In this document: positions 1 through 9,114 of the stretch, in pieces | Numbering within the stretch: the stretch's first letter is position 1 | How the letters are laid out: each line of letters begins with the position of its first letter | Source of the DNA: CAIVVT01 sp963823095 | GTDB lineage: Bacteria > Acidobacteriota > Terriglobia > Bryobacterales > Bryobacteraceae | NCBI GenBank assembly: GCA_963823095.1 | Contig: CAWGKI010000049.1 | Span: forward strand, 496,001 to 560,000 | Direction: 5' to 3' | Length of the DNA: 64,000 nt | Notes under the pieces: model-generated | What the model saw: only the letters and a program-made list of their open reading frames with translations | The model's database searches: none | Told to the model about the DNA's origin: nothing | Translations under genes and position numbers: made by a program

Positions 1-1
1 T

Positions 2-385
2 GAAATGCTGCTGCTAGGGGTGTTCGCGGTGGTTGCCTTGCTGCTGGCGGCAATTGGGATCTACGGTGTAATGAGCTATTCGGTCTCTCGGCGCACGCGC
101 GAGATCGGCATTCGCGTTTCGCTCGGCGCAAGCCATGCTGACGTCTTGCGGATGGTGGTACTGCAAGGGATAAAACAAGCTCTGACGGGCACCGCCGCGG
201 GCTTCGCGGGGGCGTTGCTGCTGGCGCAATTGATGGCCACAATGTTATACGGAGTGCGGCCAACCGACCCCATCACGTTCGCCGGTGTAGCAATCGTCCT
301 CGCCTCCGTAGCGCTTCTGGCCACGCGTATCTCGGCGCGCAAAGCCACTCGGATAGAACCCATGGCCGCTCTGCGCAACGACTAG
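2..385 (+). CDS. FtsX-like permease C-terminus, ADOP/MacB type (partial)
   Basis: This is the C-terminal end of an ABC-transporter permease whose start lies before the window; the frame is open from base 2. The visible 127 residues hold two or three membrane segments (LLLGVFAVVALLLAAIGIYG near the start and a stretch of about 20 hydrophobic residues near the end). Between them is the conserved SRRTREIGIRVSLGAS motif of the FtsX/MacB permease family, and the end (RKATRIEPMAALRND) is typical of the acidobacterial duplicated orphan permeases (ADOP). Such proteins sit in the inner membrane and are usually linked to export of peptides or macrolides; the substrate cannot be read from this fragment. 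The gene converges on the DUF2892/RND operon, with a perfect palindrome between them. Confidence 0.85.
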   Translation, partial: EMLLLGVFAVVALLLAAIGIYGVMSYSVSRRTREIGIRVSLGASHADVLRMVVLQGIKQALTGTAAGFAGALLLAQLMATMLYGVRPTDPITFAGVAIVLASVALLATRISARKATRIEPMAALRND

Positions 386-415
386 CCGCTTCTCCTGACG
401 TCTGCAGCTGCGTAT

Positions 416-433
416 CCTGAGCGCGCGCTCAGG
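416..433. terminator. 18-bp perfect palindrome between convergent genes
   Basis: CCTGAGCGCGCGCTCAGG reads identically on both strands. It lies 30 bp after the permease stop codon and about 75 bp after the end of the opposing DUF2892 gene. It can form a GC-rich hairpin in either transcript, so a bidirectional terminator is likely. There is no U-tract, so factor-independent termination is not assured. Confidence 0.4.
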
Positions 434-509
434 GAGCGCGAGACTGTCGGTTGAAGAAGGCAGGTAAACTGAAGTGTCCACCGCTGCGAGAACGAAATCT
501 ACAGCAGTT

Positions 510-698
510 CTATCCGCGCACGCCGAGTTTGCGCAGGATGGTCATCATCGGGCACCAGTTGGTGAACGCCGACTGGAACAGGTTCAGGCCCACGAAGGCC
601 GTGAACCAGTAGAAGTAAGGGCTTACGGTCATGCCCAACCCGACGCTCAACACGATGAAGAGCCCGGCGATCAGTCTCAACCAGCGATCGACTGTCAT
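510..698 (-). CDS. DUF2892 / YgaP-type small membrane protein
   Basis: A 62-residue protein with two hydrophobic segments and the C-terminal motif FTNWCPMMTILRKLGV. This matches the DUF2892 (YgaP transmembrane) pattern, in which a Cys-Pro pair sits before a short hydrophobic end; N-terminal DRWLRLIAG also fits. The molecular function of stand-alone DUF2892 proteins is not established. It starts 3 bp after the stop codon of the RND pump gene and is therefore the last gene of the efflux operon. The Cys near the membrane might take part in thiol or metal chemistry, but that is inference. Confidence 0.8.
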   Translation of the reverse strand: MTVDRWLRLIAGLFIVLSVGLGMTVSPYFYWFTAFVGLNLFQSAFTNWCPMMTILRKLGVRG

Positions 699-701
699 TA
701 G

Positions 702-3700
702 TTATCCCTCTGGTTGCGGAGATGCACTCGGCTGCGCGGGCGTGACGCCTTTACCCGCGATTCTCGATTGAAAAATATAGTAGACGATCGGCACTGTCAC
801 GCGCGATAGCGCGAGCGAGGCGATCTCGCCCGCCATCAACGCAATAGCGAGCCCCTGGAAGATCGGGTCGAAGAGGATCACGATGCTGCCTACCACCACC
901 GCGGCGGCGGTTAGCATCATGGGCCGGAAGCGGACCGCGCCCGCGTCCACCACGGCCTGATCGAGCGGCATGCCTTCTCTTAAGCGCAACTCGATGAAGT
1001 CCACCAGGATGATGCTATTCCGGACGACGATTCCGGCGCCCGCGATAAAGCCAATCATACTGGTGGCTGTGAAGAAGGCGTTCAGCAGCCCGTGCGCGGG
1101 CAGGATGCCAACCAGCGAGAACGGGATGGCGGCCATAATGATGAGCGGCGTCAGGAAGCTCTGGAACCAGCCGACCACCAGCACGTAGATCAGGATCAGC
1201 ACGGCGGCGAAAGCGATGCCCAGGTCGCGGAAGACCTCGTAGGTGATGTGCCACTCGCCGTCCCACTTCATGGCGTACTTCGCGTCGTCGAAGGGCTGGT
1301 GCGCGGTGAGCTGCTCGATCTGGTAGCCGCCGTCCACCGGCAGCTTCGCGATCTCCGGTCCGAGCTTGAGAATCGCGTATACGGGGCTTTCCATCGCGCC
1401 GGCAACGTCGGCGGTCACGTAGGTAACAGGCATCAGGTTCTTGTGATAAATGCTACGCTCCACGGTCGAATTCTCGACGCGGATGAGCTCTGAGAGCGAG
1501 ACCAGGCCGTTGCGGCCAGCGACTTTCAGTTCCTTCAGACGCTCCAGGTCGCTGCGCGTGGAGCGGTCCAGCCGGACCGTGATTGGAATGTCCTCGCGCG
1601 CCGTGTCGATGTGCAGCAGGCCGGCGCTTTCACCTTGCGAGGCGATCGCGACCGTCTGTGCGATCTGGTCCACGCTTACACCGTTCAACGCGGCTTTCTC
1701 GCGGTCCACGTGCCAGATCTGCTTCGGCTGCGGATCCTCGACGTACCAGTCGGCGTCAACCACGCCGTCGGTGTGGTCGAAGATATCGAGGATGCGGCCC
1801 GCGAGTTTCTCGCGTCCTTCCTTCGTCGGGCCGTAGACCTCGGCCACCAACGTTTCGAGCACCGGCGGGCCGGGGGGAACTTCCGCCACCTTGATGCGGG
1901 CGTTATGTTCACGCGCGATGGCCAGCAGGCTCAAGCGGACGCGCTTGGCAATCTCATGACTGGGCGAACTCCGCTCGCCTTTCGGCTTGAGGTTCACCTG
2001 AATATCGGCGACGTTCGAGCCGCGGCGCAGGTAGTAGTGCCGCACCAGGCCGTTGAAGTTGTAAGGCGAGGCCGTGCCCGCGTAGGTCTGAACGTTCACC
2101 ACCTCGGGCTGCTCAAAGGTCTTTTCGGCAAGCTGCCGGGCGACGCGCGCGGTCTGTTCGAGCGTGGTGCCCTCGGGCATGTCGATAATCACCTGGAACT
2201 CGCTCTTGTTGTCGAACGGCAACATCTTCACCTTGACGAATTCGATGTAGACGAGCGACATGGCACCCAGCAGCAGCACCACCACCATGCCCAGGAAGCT
2301 GTAGCGCACTACAGGGACGTGAATCAGGCGATCCATGAAGCGGCGGTAGAGAACGGTGAGGCGATCCTCCTTGTGCTCATCCGCTCCGCCGGCGTGCGGA
2401 TGCAGCAGGCGAATGGCGGCCCATGGCGTCACGATGAAGGCGACTAGAAGCGAGAAGATCATGGCCGCCGTGGCGCCGATCGGAATAGGCCGCATGTAGG
2501 GACCCATCAGTCCGCCGACAAAGGCCATCGGCAGGATGGCGGCGATCACGGTGAGCGTCGCCAGGATGGTCGGGTTGCCTACCTCGTCCACCGCCTCGAT
2601 GGCGACTTCGGTGAGCGAGCGCCCCGCGTTACTCTTCATGCGCGCATGCCGGACGATGTTCTCGACAATCACGATCGCATCGTCCACCAATATGCCAATG
2701 GAGAAAATCAGAGCGAACAGCGTGATGCGGTTCAGCGTATAGCCGTAGAGATAGAAGACGGTGAGCGTCAGCGCGAGCGTGACGGGGATTGCCGTAAAGA
2801 CGATTAGCGATTCGCGGAAGCCCAGCACCAACGCGATCAGTATGCTGACCGAGACCACCGCGATGCCCATATGGAACAACAGTTCGTTCGATTTCTCGGC
2901 GGCGGTTTCGCCATACTGGCGCGTGACGGTGAGGTCGACGCCGTCACTGAGCAGCGTGCCCTTCAGCGCGTCCACCTTGCGCAGGACATCCCCGGCAACC
3001 GTGATCGCGTTCGTGCCCTTGCGCTTGGCGATGGAGATGGTCACGGCGGGCTCGAAGCTCTTGCCCGCGGCGAATTGAACATACTGGCTAGGCTCTTCGC
3101 CCGTGTCTTCCACCGCGGCGACTTCTCGCAGATAAACCGGGTGACCGTTTGAAACAGCCACCACTACGTTCTTCGCTTCTTCGGCGTCGCGCAGGAAGCT
3201 TCCAGCTTCGAGGACTGTCTCGACATTGCCGGTCGAGACCGTGCCCGCGGGCAGCTTGCGATTAGTGGAACCCAGTGCGCCTAACACTTGCAGAGGCGTG
3301 AGGCTGTAGGCTGACAGCTTGCCTGCGTCGAGCGTGACGCGGAGTTCGCGGCGCTGCCCGCCCAGGATCTTCACCTCGCTGACGTCGGGCGCCTGCTTGA
3401 TGGCATCGTTCAACTGGGCGGCAACCTGGCGCAGTTCAAAGTCGTTGTGGCGCTTGCTGTGCAGTGTTAGCGCGAGGATCGGGACGTCGTCGATGGAGCG
3501 CGGTTTCACCAGAGGTTGCGACGCGCCGGGCGGCATCAAGTCGAAGTTCGCGTGCATCTTCTGATTCGTGCGGACGATCGCCTTCTCCTCATCCTCGCCC
3601 ACCTTGAATCGGACGATGACCAGAGCCGACCCCGGCATGGTGGTGGAGTAGACGTACTCGACGCCGGGGATCTCCCACAGCAGTTTTTCCATGGGGCGAG

Positions 3701-3917
3701 TGACGCGCTGTTCCACTTCCTGCGCCGGCGCGCCAGGCATTTGCACGAACAGATCGATCATCGGGACGATGATCTGCGGCTCCTCCTCGCGCGGCAGCAT
3801 GAGGATGGAGAAGACGCCAGCCAGCAGCGATGACGCGATGACCAGCGGCGTCAGTTTCGAGTTGATCCAGCCCGCGGCCAGCTTACCCGCGATGCCGAGT
3901 CCGGGACGGTTCTTCAC
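702..3917 (-). CDS. RND efflux pump inner-membrane permease
   Basis: A 1071-residue RND-superfamily transporter, the normal length for AcrB-like pumps. One N-terminal membrane helix is followed by a large periplasmic loop, a six-helix bundle, a second loop and a second bundle, the usual duplicated layout. The fourth helix reads GILVDDAIVIVENIV, carrying the paired aspartates of proton-translocating HAE-type pumps rather than the heavy-metal pattern. Early motifs (REEEPQIIVP, MPGAPAQEVE, RPMEKLLWEIPGV) agree with the family. It is the third gene of a TolC-adaptor-pump operon and its start overlaps the adaptor stop by 4 bp (ATGA), which suggests translational coupling. The exported substrate cannot be predicted. 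An alternative is an unclassified RND branch specific to Acidobacteriota. Confidence 0.95.
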   Translation of the reverse strand: MKNRPGLGIAGKLAAGWINSKLTPLVIASSLLAGVFSILMLPREEEPQIIVPMIDLFVQMPGAPAQEVEQRVTRPMEKLLWEIPGVEYVYSTTMPGSALVIVRFKVGEDEEKAIVRTNQKMHANFDLMPPGASQPLVKPRSIDDVPILALTLHSKRHNDFELRQVAAQLNDAIKQAPDVSEVKILGGQRRELRVTLDAGKLSAYSLTPLQVLGALGSTNRKLPAGTVSTGNVETVLEAGSFLRDAEEAKNVVVAVSNGHPVYLREVAAVEDTGEEPSQYVQFAAGKSFEPAVTISIAKRKGTNAITVAGDVLRKVDALKGTLLSDGVDLTVTRQYGETAAEKSNELLFHMGIAVVSVSILIALVLGFRESLIVFTAIPVTLALTLTVFYLYGYTLNRITLFALIFSIGILVDDAIVIVENIVRHARMKSNAGRSLTEVAIEAVDEVGNPTILATLTVIAAILPMAFVGGLMGPYMRPIPIGATAAMIFSLLVAFIVTPWAAIRLLHPHAGGADEHKEDRLTVLYRRFMDRLIHVPVVRYSFLGMVVVLLLGAMSLVYIEFVKVKMLPFDNKSEFQVIIDMPEGTTLEQTARVARQLAEKTFEQPEVVNVQTYAGTASPYNFNGLVRHYYLRRGSNVADIQVNLKPKGERSSPSHEIAKRVRLSLLAIAREHNARIKVAEVPPGPPVLETLVAEVYGPTKEGREKLAGRILDIFDHTDGVVDADWYVEDPQPKQIWHVDREKAALNGVSVDQIAQTVAIASQGESAGLLHIDTAREDIPITVRLDRSTRSDLERLKELKVAGRNGLVSLSELIRVENSTVERSIYHKNLMPVTYVTADVAGAMESPVYAILKLGPEIAKLPVDGGYQIEQLTAHQPFDDAKYAMKWDGEWHITYEVFRDLGIAFAAVLILIYVLVVGWFQSFLTPLIIMAAIPFSLVGILPAHGLLNAFFTATSMIGFIAGAGIVVRNSIILVDFIELRLREGMPLDQAVVDAGAVRFRPMMLTAAAVVVGSIVILFDPIFQGLAIALMAGEIASLALSRVTVPIVYYIFQSRIAGKGVTPAQPSASPQPEG

Positions 3918-5089
3918 GGGCGCACCTCGATGCGGGCGCCGTCGGTCAGCCCTTGTGGCGGGCGGTCGATCACTGGCTCTCCGACACTCAATCCTGAGAG
4001 GATTTCGACCTGCTCGCCGCTGCGCATTCCGGCTTTGACCAGACGGCCCCGGGCAACGCCGTTTTCCGCGACGAAGAGGCGATCTACCTGTCCGTCGTGC
4101 ACCAGCGCGCTCGCCGGGACGGCCAGCGTTTGCCGCTCACCGAATTCGAACAGCGCGCGCCCGAAGACTCCGCTGCGCAGGCCTTGCACTGCCGGCAAAT
4201 TGATTTTCACCGTGAAGCTGCGCGAGCCCGGATCGAGCGCCGGGACCACTTCGCCCACGCGCGCCTCGATGTCTTTGTCGAAAGCGTCGAGATGCACCCG
4301 GACTGCCGTGCCTGCCCGGATCTTGGCTAGCCGCGTTTCATCGACGGACGCCTCCAGCCGGTATGCCCCGCCTTGCTCGATAACGACGATAGGCGTACCG
4401 GGCGAGGCCAGCATACCCGGCTCCGCTTTGCGTTCGATGACAGTTCCGGCGAAGGGTGCGGTCACGTTCGCGAAGCTGGCCTGTAGTTTCGTCTGCGCCA
4501 CGGCTTCGTCAGCCTGATGAACGCGGGCGTCAAGTTGTTGCCGTTTAGCCCGGGCCATTTCGTAGCTGGCGCGCGCCGTCTTGAGCCGCGCCTGCGCCTC
4601 GTCGAATTCCTGGGCGGTGATCGACTTCTCATCGAAGAGCGACTTCATACGGCGGTGACTGGACTCTGCCAGGTCGAGTTGCGCGCGCGCCGCTTCCACG
4701 CCGCTGTCGGCTTCGGGTTGCGCGTCCAGGGCTTCGCGGCGTCCCGCTTCGGCCTGCCGCTGAGACGTTGCGATATCGCGGGCATCGAGCACCGCGACCA
4801 CCTGGCCGGCTTTCACAGCGTCGCCGGATTGAACGCGCACTTCTAGGATGGAGCCCATGGTTCTGGCCGAAAGGACCGTGGTCACGCGGGCGCGGACCGA
4901 ACCGGTCGCTTCATAGACCTCCGGCAGCTTCACCGTTTCTGCTTTGTGCGCCGAGACGGCGACGGGCGGAGCACTTTCCGCCTTCTTCAACGACTCGCTT
5001 GTGCCGGAGCCGCAGCCCGCCAGCACTCCCGTCAAAACAATTGCTGGGATGGTCCACAGGGCCTTATTTGAGAACATCGGAATCTCCAT
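3914..5089 (-). CDS. RND efflux periplasmic adaptor (membrane-fusion lipoprotein)
   Basis: A 391-residue membrane-fusion protein. The N-terminus (NKALWTIPAIVLTGVLAGCG) is a lipoprotein signal with the lipobox LAGC, so the mature protein should be anchored by an acylated cysteine in the periplasm. It is followed by a biotinyl-lipoyl-like half motif (VRVQSGDAVKAGQVVAVLD), a long alpha-helical hairpin rich in Ala, Glu and Arg (about residues 105-205), the second lipoyl half (TAPFAGTVIERKAEPG) and beta-barrel domains. It should bridge the RND pump and the TolC channel encoded on either side. Its start overlaps the tolC-like stop by 26 bp; a second in-frame ATG four codons later is also possible. 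Confidence 0.95.
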   Translation of the reverse strand: MEIPMFSNKALWTIPAIVLTGVLAGCGSGTSESLKKAESAPPVAVSAHKAETVKLPEVYEATGSVRARVTTVLSARTMGSILEVRVQSGDAVKAGQVVAVLDARDIATSQRQAEAGRREALDAQPEADSGVEAARAQLDLAESSHRRMKSLFDEKSITAQEFDEAQARLKTARASYEMARAKRQQLDARVHQADEAVAQTKLQASFANVTAPFAGTVIERKAEPGMLASPGTPIVVIEQGGAYRLEASVDETRLAKIRAGTAVRVHLDAFDKDIEARVGEVVPALDPGSRSFTVKINLPAVQGLRSGVFGRALFEFGERQTLAVPASALVHDGQVDRLFVAENGVARGRLVKAGMRSGEQVEILSGLSVGEPVIDRPPQGLTDGARIEVRP

Positions 5090-6404
5090 TCAATGCGCCG
5101 GTAGCGGCTTCGAGTTGCACGGCGGCGGTGCGCTGGTCGTAAAGGGCCGCAAGGCGGCGGGTTTTCGATTCGAGCAGGGCTGTCTCCGAACGCAGCAGAT
5201 CGGTCACCGTAGCCAGACCGTTCGAGTAGCGGTTGCGAATAATGCGCAGGCTCTCTTCGGCTTGAGCGACGGTGTCGCGCGTGGTGGAGACGCGTTCGCG
5301 AGAGGCTTCGAGATTCGCTTCGGCACGCCGCACCTCAAGCCGCACGGCTGCATCCATCTGCCTTTCGCTGGCGGATGCCGCGGCTTTCATATGGCGCGCT
5401 TCGGCGACGGCGGCCTTGGTCCGGTTGCCGTCGAACAGGGTCCAACGGGCCGAGGCGACGAACAGCCAGTTCGCGCCACCCTTGTTGATGAAATTCTGGC
5501 GGTCGGCCTCGAAGACCCCGTGCAGTCCGATCGTCGGCCAGTACTGGGATTTGGCGGCGGATTCCTGTGCGGCGCCCAACTCCTTACCGAGCCGCGCCGA
5601 GAGCAACTCGGGCCGCAATTCCGCAGCCTGCGTTTCAAGCGCGGCGCCGGTTTCTCCGGCTAGTTTCGGCGACTCCATTGGAGTGGTGAGAGTGTGCTCG
5701 TCGTCCAGCGGCAGGCCGAGTGCTTCATTGAGGGCAGCGTGAGAGATACGCAGGTCGGCGGCGGCACGAGCGCGATATTCGCTCATCGCACTCGCATGGA
5801 CCTGAACGCTGAGGACGTCCGCGTCGGTCGCCACGCCGGCCCGTTGCTGGCTGCGCGCCCGCTCGAGATCGGCGTTGGCGGACTTCAACGATTCCTCGGC
5901 CAGACGAAGGTTCTGCTCCGCGAGTCCGACGCCGTGGTAAGCTCGGGCCACTCCTGCGATCAGCGCCAACTGCAAGCGGCGGCGATCTTCCTCGGTCATC
6001 TTCTTTCCGATTTCAGCGGCCTTGACGGCGTTGCGCGTCGCTCCGAAATCGTAGACCGTCTGGTCCACGCTCACTTGAGATTGGAAATTGTTGAGCGCGT
6101 CCGGCCGGTTCAGCGAGCCGAGATTGAAATTGGCGGCCGAGAACTGATGCTGTGTTAACAGCGAGCCGAAGACATAGACAGGATTGTTGCCACTCTGAAA
6201 GCTCTCCATATAGGTCGCTCGGGGCAGCCAGCCGGAGCGAGCCTGCGCGATGCGCGAACCCGCCGCCTCCACGCGAGCGGCCGCAGCTTCCAGAGATGGA
6301 TGGCGGGTCAGGGCCAGTTTCACTGCGTCGGGTAGAGTGAGCGGCGCCTGAGCGCATAGCGTCAAGCTGGGCATTAGAAACAGAATCAGTTTGGGGATTT
6401 GCAT
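5064..6404 (-). CDS. TolC-family outer-membrane efflux protein
   Basis: A TolC-family channel of 446 residues when read from the ATG at 6404. I chose this start because it gives a signal peptide (MQIPKLILFLMPSLTLCAQA); an upstream in-frame ATG at 6503 adds 33 residues with no signal character. The mature part begins with the family hallmark LTLPDAVKLALTRHPSLEAA and has two long heptad-rich helical stretches with recurring Ala, Glu and Arg, as in the duplicated TolC fold. It forms the outer-membrane exit duct for the pump encoded downstream. It is the first gene of the operon and is transcribed divergently from the OsmC gene, so the promoter should lie in the roughly 120 bp between them. Confidence 0.93.
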   Translation of the reverse strand: MQIPKLILFLMPSLTLCAQAPLTLPDAVKLALTRHPSLEAAAARVEAAGSRIAQARSGWLPRATYMESFQSGNNPVYVFGSLLTQHQFSAANFNLGSLNRPDALNNFQSQVSVDQTVYDFGATRNAVKAAEIGKKMTEEDRRRLQLALIAGVARAYHGVGLAEQNLRLAEESLKSANADLERARSQQRAGVATDADVLSVQVHASAMSEYRARAAADLRISHAALNEALGLPLDDEHTLTTPMESPKLAGETGAALETQAAELRPELLSARLGKELGAAQESAAKSQYWPTIGLHGVFEADRQNFINKGGANWLFVASARWTLFDGNRTKAAVAEARHMKAAASASERQMDAAVRLEVRRAEANLEASRERVSTTRDTVAQAEESLRIIRNRYSNGLATVTDLLRSETALLESKTRRLAALYDQRTAAVQLEAATGALNGDSDVLK

Positions 6405-6526
6405 GGTCGTGGCTAAGCCGGTTGCGACTACGCCATTCTGGATGCAGCGGCGCGGGTGTGGTGACACAGACGAGAGCATGTCACCTTCAGCATTCGGCTG
6501 CATCCTAGGGAGAAGAAGGATAGGCT

Positions 6527-6937
6527 ATGGAACTTACGGTGAACTACCTCGGAGGCGTCCAGTTTGAAGCAGTGGCCCGGGGCCACAAGATCTACTCGGA
6601 CCAGCCGGCGGAGAACAATGGATTCGATGAAGGCATGACGCCGCCGGAACTCCTGCTCGCTTCCGTGGGCACTTGCGCGGGCTATTATGCCGCCGAGTAT
6701 CTGAACCGAATGAAGCTGCCCGCGTCGGGACTTCGCGTTCGCGTCACGGCCGAGAAGGCGAAGAACCCCGCGCGCCTGGCAAAATTCACGATCGTGGTGG
6801 AGACACCGGGCGTTGACGACCCGGAGCACGTGGAAGGCGTCAGGCGGGCCGTCGGCAAATGCCTGGTAAAGAATACGCTGGCCATGCCGCCGGAGATGGT
6901 TATTGAGGTGGGAGCGCCGCAGCCGGCGCAGGTCTGA
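6527..6937 (+). CDS. OsmC family peroxiredoxin-like protein
   Basis: A 136-residue OsmC/Ohr-superfamily protein with the expected order of elements: an N-terminal beta region, GMTPPELLLASVGTCAGYYA carrying the first conserved Cys, and a second Cys in the C-terminal half (VGKCLVKNT). In characterised relatives these two cysteines reduce organic hydroperoxides. This protein belongs to the wider YhfA/OsmC branch rather than being a clear Ohr. A good ribosome-binding sequence (AAGGATAGG) precedes the ATG. It is divergent from the efflux operon and lies about 40 bp before the sigma-factor gene, so it may share stress-related control with either neighbour; that is inference. Confidence 0.9.
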   Translation: MELTVNYLGGVQFEAVARGHKIYSDQPAENNGFDEGMTPPELLLASVGTCAGYYAAEYLNRMKLPASGLRVRVTAEKAKNPARLAKFTIVVETPGVDDPEHVEGVRRAVGKCLVKNTLAMPPEMVIEVGAPQPAQV

Positions 6938-6978
6938 ACTGGAATAAGTAGGGGCTGGAAAGCCGTTACCATGGTTGT

Positions 6979-7608
6979 GTGCCAGATCTCGTCAACCCCG
7001 AAGTGGAGTGGGCCCGGCGTCTGATCGAAGGGGACGCGACCGCGTTCACGCCCTTCGTGGAGAGCTTCCAGGCCAAGGTGTTTCAGTACACCTGGATGAT
7101 GTGCGGGCAGCGCGAGGATGCCGAAGAGGTGGCCCAGGACACTTTGCTCAAGGTCTTTGAGAGTTTCGATCAACTGCGCGAGCCAGAGCACGTGAAGGCC
7201 TGGGTCTTCCGGATCGCCAAGAATTACTGCCTGATGAAGCGCCGGAGGAGCGTGTTCGCGCCGGAGCGGGAGTTATCGCTGGACGAATTAATGCCGGGCG
7301 CCATGCCGGGAAGCGACTCGCCCGGGATCGCAGCGTCCGATCGAGTGCGGGATCAACGGGAGCTCCCGGAACAGGGACTGCTGCGCAGGGAGCTGAACAG
7401 CGAGTTGCAGACGGCTATGCAGGAACTGCCCGAGAACTACCGCTCGGTCGTGCTGTTGCGCGACGTGGAAGAACTGTCCACCGCGGAAGTGGCGGAGGTG
7501 CTGGACTTGAGCATTGACGTTGTCAAGCAGCGGCTGCACCGGGGCCGCCTGGCGCTGAGAAAACGCTTGGCCGGTTATATGACGCCGGCCGGAAGGGACT
7601 CCGAATGA
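6979..7608 (+). CDS. ECF-type RNA polymerase sigma-70 factor
   Basis: A 209-residue sigma factor of the extracytoplasmic-function type. Region 2 is visible as QREDAEEVAQDTLLKVFESF followed by HVKAWVFRIAKNYCLMKRR. Region 4 (QELPENYRSVVLLRDVEELS, then TAEVAEVLDLSIDVVKQRLH) carries the DNA-binding helix for the -35 element. A linker of about 50 residues separates them and no extra C-terminal domain follows. The start is a GTG, the only reasonable one in frame before region 2. The last 4 bp overlap the anti-sigma start (ATGA), so the two proteins are probably made in a coupled manner. The target regulon cannot be deduced from the window. Confidence 0.93.
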   Translation: MPDLVNPEVEWARRLIEGDATAFTPFVESFQAKVFQYTWMMCGQREDAEEVAQDTLLKVFESFDQLREPEHVKAWVFRIAKNYCLMKRRRSVFAPERELSLDELMPGAMPGSDSPGIAASDRVRDQRELPEQGLLRRELNSELQTAMQELPENYRSVVLLRDVEELSTAEVAEVLDLSIDVVKQRLHRGRLALRKRLAGYMTPAGRDSE

Positions 7609-7892
7609 GCACTTCTAATCATCGACACGATCCGGCAGACCCGTCATGCCTGGAGGTTTTCGAAAAACTCTCGGAGTACCTGGATGGCGATCTGTCGCCG
7701 CAAGATTGCGTCCTGATCCAAGAGCACATCAAGGACTGCGAACCTTGCGTCGCCTTCGTGGAGTCTCTGAAGAAGAGTATTCAGGCCTCCCGCGAGCTTC
7801 GTCCGAACGAGCCGGTCAGTAAGCTGGATGCGGCGACGCAACAAAAGCTGAAGGCCGCCTGGCAGGCGGCCTTGCGGCGACGAGCTGTTTGA
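7605..7892 (+). CDS. Zinc-finger anti-sigma factor
   Basis: A 95-residue protein with the anti-sigma zinc-binding signature: an upstream Cys (PSCLEVFEKLSEYLDGDLS) and H-x3-C-x2-C in EHIKDCEPC. This is the zf-HC2/ZAS-type fold that holds ECF sigma factors inactive. There is no transmembrane segment after the domain, so unlike many anti-sigma factors it is cytosolic and soluble and may respond directly to a cytoplasmic signal such as thiol oxidation of the zinc site. It overlaps the sigma gene by 4 bp and converges on the tetrahaem cytochrome gene, with a dispersed repeat between them. Confidence 0.9.
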   Translation: MSTSNHRHDPADPSCLEVFEKLSEYLDGDLSPQDCVLIQEHIKDCEPCVAFVESLKKSIQASRELRPNEPVSKLDAATQQKLKAAWQAALRRRAV

Positions 7893-7989
7893 AGTGAGGT
7901 GGGGTCGGCGCTCCAGCGCGCGCGGGCCGCAGCTCCGAGGATGGCTGCCTGCAACTGCCGATGGACGACGTTTGAGCCGGACAACGGAG

Positions 7990-8015
7990 CCGATCTGGAG
8001 ATCGGCGTTCCCAGG
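7990..8015 (-). repeat. 26-bp GATC-centred palindromic repeat, copy 1
   Basis: Core CCGATCTGGAGATCGG is a near-perfect inverted repeat. It is followed on this strand by an asymmetric tail (CGTTCCCAGG), so orientation can be assigned. It lies between the convergent anti-sigma and cytochrome genes, 7 bp beyond the corrected cytochrome stop codon. Six further copies occur in the window. Confidence 0.85.
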
Positions 8016-8021
8016 CCGGAT

Positions 8022-9102
8022 TTACTTGCCGCTCTTCAAATACGCCAGCAGGTCTTCCATCTCCCCATCCTTGATCTCGGGCCAGGCTTGCTTTTTGGAG
8101 CTCCATCTTCTGGATCATGCCCGGAGCGTGCTGGGTGAGCGAGCCGATCAGCGTGTAGGCGTCGGGGACCGCGCCGGCGATCTTCGGTCCCGGACCGCTG
8201 GTATGGCAGCCTGCGCAGGCCTTGGATGCGAAGACCTTGGCGCCGCGCCCCGCGTCTCCCCCAGTGGCCGCGAATTGCAGCGACCAGACATAGCCGACCA
8301 GGCGCTTCATCTCTTCCGGGTTCAACTCGACCGGCTGCTTCATCATGTTCGAGTGATTCCACATGGCAGCGGAAAAATCGCTGACCGTGCGGAAAGCGAC
8401 TCTCTTGGCGAGCGTACGCGCGCCCTGGTGGCAGCCCGCACAACCCTTCGCCTGGAAGAGCATCTCCCCGGTTTCGGCCGAAGCGGGCTGAAAGACGGGC
8501 GTGTTCTTCCTAGCCTGGGGCTGGGCGCGCAGATAAATGAGCAAATCGTTCATTTCCCCGGCCGTAAGCGAGGGGAACTTGACGCCCTTCTTCTCCATTT
8601 CGGCGCGCATCGCGGTGGCATGGTTCCACATTCCGCGGCCCAGTTCGATGGGATCGGCCAGAGTCTCCCACTTCAACCCTCGCTTGCCTGCCGCGCCGTC
8701 CAGGGCATGGCACTCCGCGCAGCGCTTCGCAGTGAAGATTTGCTTGCCCCGCGCAGCGTCGCCGGGAGGATCCATGTAGCGCGCGGCATAGAAATACGCA
8801 AACATGTCCGCGCTGTCCTGGGGCGTCAAATCCACCTTGACCGAAGACTTGGCGAGAGCCCCCCACATCTTCGGCGCGTGGTTCCATAGCATGGCCGCCA
8901 TGCTGGCGGGGGTGAAACCGGAGCCGCCCTGTTTGCCCAAATCGGGCGCAATCGTCCCACCGTGGCCGGCCACGCTATGGCAGGTGACGCAGTTCTTCGA
9001 TTGAAAGAGAGCGGCGCCACGAGTGGCGTCGCCATTCAGAGACGGAACGGCCGCCGCGAATGCGGCGGCCATGGTGATTCCGACGACGATTCTGAGCAAC
9101 AT
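8022..9102 (-). CDS. Tetrahaem c-type cytochrome (apparent frameshift near C-terminus)
   Basis: An exported c-type cytochrome with four CXXCH haem sites (CVTCH near residue 38, CAECH, CAGCH, CAGCH), each in a class-I-like domain of about 90 residues, after the signal peptide MLLRIVVGITMAAAFAAAVP. The reading frame as given runs to 7816 and invades the anti-sigma gene with nonsense sequence. Removing one A from the A5 run (T5 on the plus strand, 8092-8096) restores a typical cytochrome end (WPEIKDGEMEDLLAYLKSGK, stop at 8022) and gives 359 residues. It lies 12 bp downstream of the barrel gene and is probably the last gene of the electron-transfer operon, likely feeding or draining electrons in the periplasm. 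Confidence 0.88.
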
Positions 9103-9114
9103 GACGTGTGCACC

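Noticed and set aside
7816..8021. C-terminal tail of the tetrahaem cytochrome reading into the anti-sigma gene
   Set aside because: The tail has no cytochrome character and translates the antisense of a real gene; a one-base correction restores a typical end at 8022.
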